This document shows, one piece after another, positions 7,019-13,132 of a stretch of DNA of 13,132 nucleotides. The notes beneath the pieces are model-generated. The model was not told the DNA's origin and did no database searches. It was given only the letters and a program-made list of their open reading frames with translations. Within the stretch, counting starts at the first letter, position 1; each line of letters opens with the position of its first letter. The stretch lies in assembly GCA_025355705.1 (NCBI GenBank), contig JANXZD010000009.1, positions 1-13,132 of the forward strand, in the 5' to 3' direction. Made by a program: the position numbers and the translations under genes. The stretch comes from Bacteroidota bacterium. Its GTDB lineage: Bacteria; Bacteroidota; Ignavibacteria; UBA10030; UBA8401.

Positions 7019-7062
7019 AAAAAAAAATCCGCAGTTCCAGCTTAATCGCCAACTCTGCGGAT
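7019..7062 (-). terminator. Rho-independent terminator-like hairpin with T9 tract (copy B)
   Basis: On the minus strand ATCCGCAG (7062-7055) and CTGCGGAT (7034-7027) form a perfect 8-bp stem, and T9 covers 7027-7019. It is the better of two related hairpins in the window. It would stop leftward transcripts arriving from the 7.2-7.9 kb region before they enter the dehydrogenase gene. It may be the terminator of the Fic gene that is now truncated. Confidence 0.7.
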
Positions 7063-7193
7063 CCATTCTACGCCATAATGTAGCTCTTTATCGTATATAT
7101 CGCAATAAAACGGCTGTTCTTATGCTTTGCCTGCGCAACAAGAATAATCTGCGCAATCTGTGGCGGCACTCTTCAGCTTTTTTTATAAAATAG

Positions 7194-7653
7194 CATTTCT
7201 TTTTCTAAAATTATCATTACGGTAATCGAACTAAGCATTTCGGTTTTGCAAACGGGCATTTCGTTTTCGGTACTCTCCATTTCGTTTTTACAAATGAACA
7301 TTTCGCTTCTCTAAATTATCATTCCGATAATCGAACAGAGCATTTCGGTTTAGTAAATAGGCATTTCGCTTTCGTAACTCTGCATTTCGCTTTTATAAAC
7401 GAACATTTCGTTTCTCTAAATTATCATTACGCTAATCGAACGGAGCATTTCGGTTGTGTAAACGAACATTTTGCCTCAGTAACTCTCCATCTCGTCAGTG
7501 TAACTGAGCATTTCGTCTTTGTAAATTATCATTCGATAATCGAACTAAGCATTTCGGCAGATGAAATGAACATTGTGCTTTTGCAAAAGTTCATTTCATT
7601 GTTGGAACAACGTATTTCAGTGTTCTTAACATGCACTTCATCGTTCCATAGCG
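7194..7653. repeat. Tandem array: 22 units of 21 bp with a 105-bp higher-order repeat
   Basis: The stretch is a gap-free series of 22 units, each opening with CATTTCG or a close variant and continuing for 14 bases; units 17 and 22 are 20 bp. Five unit types recur in fixed order: (1) ending TAAATTAT, (2) CATTNCGNTAATCGAAC..AG, (3) CATTTCGGTT..., (4) ending in a CTCTC/CTCTG-like tail, (5) ending GAA/GAG. The higher-order copies begin at 7194, 7299, 7404 and 7509, exactly 105 bp apart, and decay after about 7570. Units 18-20 hold an 11-bp inverted repeat (7561-7571 with 7589-7599). There are no spacers, so this is not CRISPR. 21 bp equals two helical turns, so the T and A tracts are phased. Function unknown. 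Confidence 0.9.
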
Positions 7654-7678
7654 CATGATAGAATGGTAAGCGGTCAAT

Positions 7679-7887
7679 TCATTCTTCCGCACATTCATTG
7701 TATTCTTTACGCAGTACTATGGAATTGAGCAAGATCGATTGATTCGGTAATTGTGTACCGGAACCGACAAGTTTTGCAAGTGCTTTATTTGCAGTCATCG
7801 TTTTTTTGAGAATTTCTTTTGTCTCAATTTTTCCTTTGGCGGGAGCATTGGCTGATCGTTATATGGTTTGTTATTATTGTATGCCAT
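7679..7887 (-). pseudogene. Fic-family protein, truncated and frameshifted N-terminal remnant
   Basis: From the ATG at 7887 the minus strand reads MAYNNNKPYNDQPMLPPK, then needs a one-base shift at the T5 run 7828-7832 (A5 on the coding strand). It continues IETKEILKKT, ANKALAKLVG and LPNQSILLNSIVL. This matches the N-terminal region before the Fic (AMP-transferase) core: '..PYNDLPLLPP', 'IET..IL', 'ALAEL', 'IPN...LINTI'. One extra A would restore the frame. Similarity ends near 7712, where the family continues 'EAKDSSEIENI', and a stop follows at 7679. About 58 of the roughly 350-400 residues usual for the family remain. The catalytic HPFxxGNGR motif is absent from the window. The tandem array begins 26 bp further on. 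Full-length Fic proteins often AMPylate target proteins; this fragment cannot. Confidence 0.82.
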
Positions 7888-8117
7888 ATGGTAAGGGCTT
7901 TCAATGCACTCGTTGTATGAACGAAGGACAATACAACTAAATAAATACCCTCATTGCAACTACAAGGGTATTCATTGACTTCAAGATGAACCAATTGAAT
8001 ATATTGGAATGGAGCACTCCACTCATGCGGATGATGGCATCAGGTAAGGTTTAATGCTTAGGGCTCTTTTGAGCCGCATAAACGGGGTCCTCTTTTTCTT
8101 GCGAAGAATGCAAGCAA
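7888..8117. other. Non-coding spacer upstream of the Fic remnant
   Basis: No gene recognised. Two hairpins are visible: AATACCCT (7944-7951) with AGGGTATT (7965-7972), and GGCTC (8062-8066) with GAGCC (8071-8075) around TTTT. The stretch probably held the Fic gene promoter, but no convincing -35/-10 pair was found. Confidence 0.4.
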
Positions 8118-8144
8118 CCTTCCCGCCGTATCTTAGCGGGAAGG
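8118..8144 (-). terminator. Terminator hairpin of the large secreted-protein gene
   Basis: CCTTCCCGC (8118-8126) and GCGGGAAGG (8136-8144) form a perfect 9-bp GC-rich stem with a 9-nt loop, 14 bp beyond the stop at 8159. The following minus-strand sequence (TTGCTTGC) is only weakly T-rich, so termination may be partial or factor-assisted. Confidence 0.65.
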
Positions 8145-8158
8145 CTATGTGCATTTCT

Positions 8159-11100
8159 CTATTTAATCATCATCATTTTTTTCAACTGCACTTTATCTCC
8201 ACTTTGTAGTTTCGCAAAATATATTCCGCTCGACACACCTTTCGCATTCCAATTCACTTCCTTCCATCCCGCCGATTGTTCTTCGTTCACGAGAGTTGCA
8301 ATTTCTCTCCCGAGCAGATCATATACAGAAAGTTTTACGTGCGCAGATGTTGGAAGTGCGTACCGAATTATTGTTGATGGATTGAACGGATTGGGATAGT
8401 TTTGGGAAAGCTGGAACATAAGCGGAACGATGTCGTCGGACTCTTGAATGTTTGTGATTATTTTTCCGACCGGCAAACCTGTCCTCTGATTATTTCCCTG
8501 GAATGTTCCCCATACCGGTAATCGGAACGCGTCGTTTGTCTTTCCGAGTGTCGTTGAATTCAATGCCATGCTCACAGAAGAATCTGCATTGTCATAGAAA
8601 GCGATCAGCCGTCCGCCGACTGTTCCTACATACAGGACACCGCGCTGATATAACAACGGCGCATCAATTCCCGTACTATCCTGATAATACCATTGGCGCA
8701 CTGAATTCGTATCCAACGCAGTAACACGCCCGCCATGGTCACCAACATAAATCAAACCAGCATTGGAGATCGCCGGCGTTGACAGAATGGGTGAACCGCT
8801 TTCGAAGGACCATTTGATATTTCCGTTTTGCGTTTTTATCGCATACAATCGTTTGTCGGTACTGCCCATGTATAGATTGGAATAACCATCGATGACCGGT
8901 GAACCAACGATGCTGCCCCCAAGCTGAGTTTGCCAAACAATACTTGGCAGCTGGTTTCTCGGGAAAGAAAGTTTTACAATCTTACCGCTCGATGTTCCAT
9001 AATAAACATAACCATCTCCGTCGATGGCAGGTGAACCATTGATCGAATCGAATAACGACAGCTGCCATGCAGGAGTCGGTGACGAGGAAGGATCGTTCAG
9101 ATCAAAACCATACACAGTCCCTTTCACGGTTGCGAAGATGAGTTTTCTATCAAGTGTGATCGTGGCTGAGCCGAGAATTGGTGCATCCACAAAGTAATTC
9201 CATGCTACTTTTCCTGTCAGTCTTTCCACAGCAAAGAAATTCTTATTGGAAACACCGACATAGATCCGATTTGTCACCGAATCGACAGCCGGTGTCGAAA
9301 CCATCAAACCGCCAAGCGGCAATGCTGCCCAAAGGGAGGCTCCGAACTTTGAAAACGCATATAGATTCTTATCGGTAGAAGCAATATAGACAGTTGTATC
9401 ATACGCAATGGAACTTGAAGATTTGACTTCACCTCCAACTTGTAATGAATAAAGATCATTTCCAGATGCGTCGAGCCTATATACCGCATCGCCTGTGCCG
9501 ATGACATATAGAATATTACTGCCCAAGAGACTTGGACCGGCATACACTCCGCCATTGAGAAAGAACTTGAACTTTGAGCGATTCACTGTTGCCCGACTTG
9601 TGTCTCGTGCACCTTGATTATCCTGTACAACCAGCATCACTTTATTTGTTCCCTGACCAAAAATATGCGTGAATTGCTGTTGTCTGCCAAAAAGCTCACC
9701 ATTAACAAACCAGAACATACTGTCCACAGTCCCGTCGCTATCATAACTTCCTGCACTTGAAAATGTAATTGGCGATGAGACCGTCAGTGAATTTGGCTGG
9801 AAAATATCTTGCAGTATATTTACATGAGGTGATGCATTCAATGGCGTTGATTGTATTTCATTGCTAAAGGGACCTTCAATGAATAAATTATTCACCGCTC
9901 TCATCCGGTAATAATACCGGGTTCCATTTGTAAGATTGGAATCGACGTATTGCGTAGAACTCGTACTGTCGATAAGAACAGAAGCCGGAGACGATGTGCT
10001 TCGATATATTCTATACCGGAGAATATTCGGAGCAACACTTGCACTCCAGCTCAGTACCATGCGCTGGTTTCCGGGATTTGTTGTAAGAGAAGTTGGTGCG
10101 GGCACAATTGTGAACAATGTTCTCGCCGACGAAAAAAGACTGGTAACATCGTTCTCTCGTGCAGCAACTCTCCAGTAATATTTTGTACTGACAGTAAGTC
10201 CTGAAATTGATCTGCTTGTGTCTGTTACCGTGGAATCGTTTATCACAATTCCGGAAGTAAACGCAGGATCCGTTCCGCACTGTACATGATACGCCGTTGC
10301 TCCGGGCGATGGATGCCACAGAAGAGTAAGTGTTGTCGGCAGGTTCAATGTTCCTTCTGCAGGAGCCGCAAGCAGTGGTGTTGTAAACGGTATGGTGTTT
10401 ACTTCACTGCTGAGCGGACCTTCAATGGACAAAGTATTCACTGCTGTTATTAGATAGAAATAACGCGTCCCATTAGTAAGATTCGAATCGATGAATTGAA
10501 TAGAACTTGTGCTGTCAATGAATATAGAAGCTGGCGAAGAAATTCCCCGATAGATCTTGTATCGAAGGATATTGGGTGCAACACTGGCGGTCCATTGTAG
10601 ATTAATACGCCGGTCATCGGGAATTGCAGCAACAGATGTCGGAGCTGGAACGATTGTCGTGAAAGTTCTGACCGAAGAATAGGAACCGGAACCGATCGTG
10701 TTCCACGCTGCAACTCTCCAAAAATATCTTGTGCTGATGGAAAGTCCTGTAACGGATTTGACCGTGTCGGTCATCGTAGAATCATTGATGATCATCCCCG
10801 CAGCAAATGTTGAATCTGTTCCCATCTGCAGATGATATGCTTTTGCTTCCGTGGTTCGGTTCCAATGAAGCGATATATTTGTCGATTGATTGATAGCGTT
10901 ATGAACCGGTAAAACAGGAACCGGTGAAAAGGGGATGGCTGTGAAAACTGTGATCGAATTCCTGAAGACCGATAATGACCCACTATAGTTTGCAGTAAGG
11001 ATATCCGGCCGATTATCTCCATCAATATCGCCGACAAGAATACACTGCGGACCAAATGTCGCTGCAGAATTTACTCTATCAGTAAAGCTGATAGAACCTG

Positions 11101-12388
11101 CCGTGCTCGTATTCCTGAACATCGAAACAGCGGGTCCGCCGATGGTGTGAATGGCCACGTCGGGTTTACCGTCCCCATCCACATCACCCAATGCTACTGT
11201 CCGTGGGTTTTGTTCGGTGGCGAAATCAACTTTCGAAGCAAAAGAGACCGAGCCGAAGCTGCTGGTGTTCCTGAATACGGAAAACGTATGTTCCGCATTA
11301 TTTGTTTTAATGATGTCAAGTTTGCCGTCTGAATCGAGATCACTTACCGCTACACTCGATTGTCCTGAACCGGTCACATAGTCGATTTTGCCAGCAACGC
11401 TGATTGAACCGGGACTGCTAGTATTCCTGTATACCGATAACAAATTAGTGAACGTAGAGATGATGATGTCCGCTTTGCCGTCCTCATCAAGATCGCCGAT
11501 GGCAACTCCCATAGGATTCGTGCCGGTGGCAAAGTCAACGGCAGAAGCAAATGAACCTGTGGAAATAGAACCAATCGTACTTGTATTTCTAAAGACTGAA
11601 AATGTATTGTCCTCATAGTTTGATGTAATAATGTCCGGCTTCCCATCGCAGTCAATATCGCCGATCGCGACACTATACACACCTCTTCCTGTAGCAACGT
11701 TCACTCGTGGAGCAAATGTGATCGAATCCGAATTGCTGGTATTCCTGAAAACAGAAAACGTTCTATCTTGAAAATTGACAATGACCAGGTCTAGTTTTCC
11801 GTCTCCATCAACATCGCCAATCGCCGCATCCATTGGATTCTCGCCACTTGAGATGTCAATCTTTGGTGCAAAAGAAGCGGCATTGATCGAACCTGATGTG
11901 CTGGTGTTCCGGAAGATCGAGATGGTATTCGGATAGTTTGCTGAAACCACATCCGGTTTACCGTCTCCATTCAAGTCCCCAATGACAACGCTCTGTGTTC
12001 CTGGTCCTGCAGCAAAATCAACCTTTGCCAGAAATGTCGTTGCATCAATTTTCTGAATACTGTTGAATGTCATCGTAAATGGTTTGGCTGAGTATGCCGT
12101 TAAACCGGTCGTCAGATTTGTGACCGAGATCGGCGTATATGTTGCACCGACCGGCACCGTGACGTTCAGTGACGTGGCTGAGGCGGAATTGACAGACGCT
12201 TTGACGGCGCCGAAGTACACAATATTATCAGATGCTGTTACATTAAAATTTGTTCCGGTGATCGTGACATTGGATCCGACCAGGCCGCTCATCGGTGTGA
12301 ATGATGTGATCGTCGGTTGAGCGGTGGCGATCATTGTTATAAGTGTTAATGCGCAAATGTGCAATCGAACAATATTTTTTGTATTCAT
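8159..12388 (-). CDS. Large secreted multidomain propeller protein with T9SS sorting domain
   Basis: A 1409-residue exported protein. Domains in order: signal peptide (1-23, cleavage near ATA/Q); IPT/TIG (24-107); seven FG-GAP/VCBS repeats (124-478) with Ca-binding DxDxDGxxD-type loops such as GDVDGDGKPD (401-410), enough for one seven-bladed propeller; four Fn3-like domains (484-849) arranged as two copies of a pair; PKD-like domain (850-936); PQQ/BamB-like propeller of repeated 'G.I.A' blades (945-1266) closing with WGTFQGNNQRTG (1293-1304); and a type IX secretion C-terminal domain (1326-1409: QNYPNPFNPST, VYDLLGREIATLV, GIYFAKL, KKMMMIK). It should cross the inner membrane by Sec and be attached to or released from the surface by T9SS. 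Likely roles are adhesion or binding; no enzyme motif is seen. Third-blade loop residue C247 and E302 in blade 4 depart from the usual loop Gly. No clear ribosome binding site; a terminator follows. Confidence 0.93.
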   Translation of the reverse strand: MNTKNIVRLHICALTLITMIATAQPTITSFTPMSGLVGSNVTITGTNFNVTASDNIVYFGAVKASVNSASATSLNVTVPVGATYTPISVTNLTTGLTAYSAKPFTMTFNSIQKIDATTFLAKVDFAAGPGTQSVVIGDLNGDGKPDVVSANYPNTISIFRNTSTSGSINAASFAPKIDISSGENPMDAAIGDVDGDGKLDLVIVNFQDRTFSVFRNTSNSDSITFAPRVNVATGRGVYSVAIGDIDCDGKPDIITSNYEDNTFSVFRNTSTIGSISTGSFASAVDFATGTNPMGVAIGDLDEDGKADIIISTFTNLLSVYRNTSSPGSISVAGKIDYVTGSGQSSVAVSDLDSDGKLDIIKTNNAEHTFSVFRNTSSFGSVSFASKVDFATEQNPRTVALGDVDGDGKPDVAIHTIGGPAVSMFRNTSTAGSISFTDRVNSAATFGPQCILVGDIDGDNRPDILTANYSGSLSVFRNSITVFTAIPFSPVPVLPVHNAINQSTNISLHWNRTTEAKAYHLQMGTDSTFAAGMIINDSTMTDTVKSVTGLSISTRYFWRVAAWNTIGSGSYSSVRTFTTIVPAPTSVAAIPDDRRINLQWTASVAPNILRYKIYRGISSPASIFIDSTSSIQFIDSNLTNGTRYFYLITAVNTLSIEGPLSSEVNTIPFTTPLLAAPAEGTLNLPTTLTLLWHPSPGATAYHVQCGTDPAFTSGIVINDSTVTDTSRSISGLTVSTKYYWRVAARENDVTSLFSSARTLFTIVPAPTSLTTNPGNQRMVLSWSASVAPNILRYRIYRSTSSPASVLIDSTSSTQYVDSNLTNGTRYYYRMRAVNNLFIEGPFSNEIQSTPLNASPHVNILQDIFQPNSLTVSSPITFSSAGSYDSDGTVDSMFWFVNGELFGRQQQFTHIFGQGTNKVMLVVQDNQGARDTSRATVNRSKFKFFLNGGVYAGPSLLGSNILYVIGTGDAVYRLDASGNDLYSLQVGGEVKSSSSIAYDTTVYIASTDKNLYAFSKFGASLWAALPLGGLMVSTPAVDSVTNRIYVGVSNKNFFAVERLTGKVAWNYFVDAPILGSATITLDRKLIFATVKGTVYGFDLNDPSSSPTPAWQLSLFDSINGSPAIDGDGYVYYGTSSGKIVKLSFPRNQLPSIVWQTQLGGSIVGSPVIDGYSNLYMGSTDKRLYAIKTQNGNIKWSFESGSPILSTPAISNAGLIYVGDHGGRVTALDTNSVRQWYYQDSTGIDAPLLYQRGVLYVGTVGGRLIAFYDNADSSVSMALNSTTLGKTNDAFRLPVWGTFQGNNQRTGLPVGKIITNIQESDDIVPLMFQLSQNYPNPFNPSTIIRYALPTSAHVKLSVYDLLGREIATLVNEEQSAGWKEVNWNAKGVSSGIYFAKLQSGDKVQLKKMMMIK
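9842..10939 (-). repeat. Tandem duplication of a two-Fn3 module inside the secreted protein gene
   Basis: Residues 484-667 (DNA 10388-10939) and 668-849 (9842-10387) are two copies of the same two-domain module. Shared landmarks include 'AYHLQMGTD'/'AYHVQCGTD', 'INDSTMTDT'/'INDSTVTDT', 'VPAPTS', 'SVAPNILRY' and 'DSNLTNGTRY'. DNA similarity is still clear in places (for example around 9930-10040 and 10470-10580), so the duplication is fairly recent relative to the age of the domains. Confidence 0.85.
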
Positions 12389-12870
12389 AGTAGTCTCTGC
12401 TTATCCAACCGAATCGAGTCGACCGGTAATTACTGTTTCATCAAAGATCTGTGCTTGCCGTAGATAAAAATATATTCCTGAAGGTACGTTCTCTGTGTTC
12501 TATTCTGCCTTTTTCATTCAGCAGGCTCTCACATGTTACATCGACAAAGGATAAATCTATCTGGATTTATTTAGGATTGATATTCCGGCTGTGCCGGTGG
12601 ATGGAAAAGAGGAAGATTTGTAAGAAGACTGTGAATAAAAATTCCCAGAGTCCAATTCGTGGCATGAGCCGACGAATACAGTATCTATGTGATGCAAATG
12701 TACACTGATATAGATATAGAGTCAACAGAGAGTATTTTTATTGATACCGTAGAAGAAAGGCTCACGTCCTTCCTTCCTTCTATCTACATCAAATACTCTA
12801 CAGCTTTTGAAGCGAGGTCTTTTCGAATATCCATAAGGTTTCATTCAATGTCACAAAAATTAAGAAGAAC
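12389..12870. other. Non-coding spacer between divergent genes
   Basis: About 480 bases with no credible gene; the open frames here lack ribosome binding sites and recognisable products. A 9-bp inverted repeat, AGAGTATTT (12729-12737) with AAATACTCT (12791-12799), encloses a purine/pyrimidine-rich stretch (GAAGAAAGG with CCTTCCTTC). It may be a leader hairpin or operator. The promoter of the large minus-strand gene must lie here but was not identified. Confidence 0.45.
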
Positions 12871-12899
12871 TTGATTATAGAGTCGGTTCTATTTACAAT
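12871..12899 (+). promoter_or_regulatory. Sigma70-like promoter for the membrane-protein gene
   Basis: TTGATT (12871-12876) and TACAAT (12894-12899) are separated by 17 bp, giving a start near 12906 and a leader of about 33 nt. AAAAGGA (12924-12930) then sits eight bases before the ATG at 12939 as a good ribosome binding site. Confidence 0.55.
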
Positions 12900-12938
12900 A
12901 GTCTACACTCAATTATTCAAATTAAAAGGAACCGTGCT

Positions 12939-13132
12939 ATGGAAAATCAAAATTACTCCAATCATCGTCACCATATATTGCAATACGGCATAATTCTTTT
13001 GTTCATACTTATTATAACCGCCATTGGTTCAATTATCAATTTATATCTTTCATTTGGCGATCATCATCGTCTCTATAGCGCGTCATTAGTAACCGTCCTT
13101 ACCATATGTGTGCTTGTCCAAGCATGGTATGG
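12939..13132 (+). CDS. Small histidine-rich membrane protein, truncated by window end
   Basis: The first 64 codons of a plus-strand gene with a clear ribosome binding site (AAAAGGA) and promoter. The N-terminus MENQNYSNHRHH is polar and His-rich. A long hydrophobic helix follows at about 17-39 (YGIILLFILIITAIG...), then a short polar loop with GDHHR (40-44) and a second hydrophobic stretch beginning near 47 that continues past the edge. It is an integral inner-membrane protein with at least two helices. No family was recognised, and the His residues at the membrane borders may or may not bind metal. The reading frame is open to the last base. Confidence 0.75.
   Translation, partial: MENQNYSNHRHHILQYGIILLFILIITAIGSIINLYLSFGDHHRLYSASLVTVLTICVLVQAWY

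Noticed and set aside
6193..7020. Dehydrogenase start at TTG 7020
   Set aside because: It would add 16 residues before the Rossmann motif and overlap the terminator's A tract; ATG 6972 fits the family.
7194..7653. CRISPR array
   Set aside because: The repeats are contiguous 21-bp units with no unique spacers and no cas genes nearby.
12451..12874. Short plus-strand open frames upstream of the membrane protein
   Set aside because: They have no ribosome binding sites and no recognisable product, and they lie in a probable leader and promoter region.

Overview
The window looks like a chromosomal segment from a member of the Bacteroidota/Chlorobiota/Ignavibacteria side of the FCB superphylum. 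The best evidence is the 1409-residue secreted protein at the right. It ends in a type IX secretion sorting domain of the 'NYPNPFNPST...GIYFAKL' kind, typical of that group. Weak Shine-Dalgarno signals before several genes and an abundance of intergenic palindromes fit this. The taxonomic call is an inference; no rRNA or other marker is present. Every complete gene is on the minus strand; only a truncated membrane-protein gene at the right edge is on the plus strand.

Layout. 1-1673 appears to be the end of an integrated mobile element that continues beyond the left edge. It holds a tyrosine recombinase (504-1541) with a full catalytic set. Just past its 3' end is a dense cluster of short repeats: three motifs 22 bp apart (355-410), a 10-bp inverted repeat (397-429) and an 11-bp inverted repeat (464-494). 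At 1674-1713 lies the 5' half of a tRNA-Asp gene, cut off exactly at the 3' side of its anticodon loop. A good candidate promoter sits upstream of it. 2020-5667 encodes a single-chain (type IIG-like) restriction-modification enzyme.

5688-6170 is a gene-free stretch packed with perfect palindromes. 6193-6972 is a short-chain dehydrogenase. It is preceded by a terminator-like hairpin (7019-7062) that has a relative in front of the restriction-modification gene (5688-5728).

7194-7653 is the most unusual part: 22 contiguous copies of a degenerate 21-bp unit, arranged in a higher-order repeat of five unit types (105 bp). It lies next to a frameshifted, truncated start of a Fic-family gene (7679-7887). 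The rest of that gene is missing.

8159-12388 encodes a large exported multidomain protein: signal peptide, IPT/TIG domain, seven-bladed FG-GAP propeller, two tandemly duplicated Fn3 pairs, a PKD domain, a PQQ-type propeller and a T9SS tail. A terminator follows at 8118-8144. 12389-12938 is non-coding and ends in a sigma70-like promoter and ribosome binding site for the partial small membrane protein at 12939.

The genes do not form one operon or pathway. The picture is of an accessory, rearranged region: an integration site in a tRNA gene, a defence enzyme, a decayed Fic gene, and repeat arrays between ordinary genes. No conclusive new multi-gene system is visible. The two strongest leads are the 21/105-bp array and the repeat-rich recombinase site with the split tRNA.
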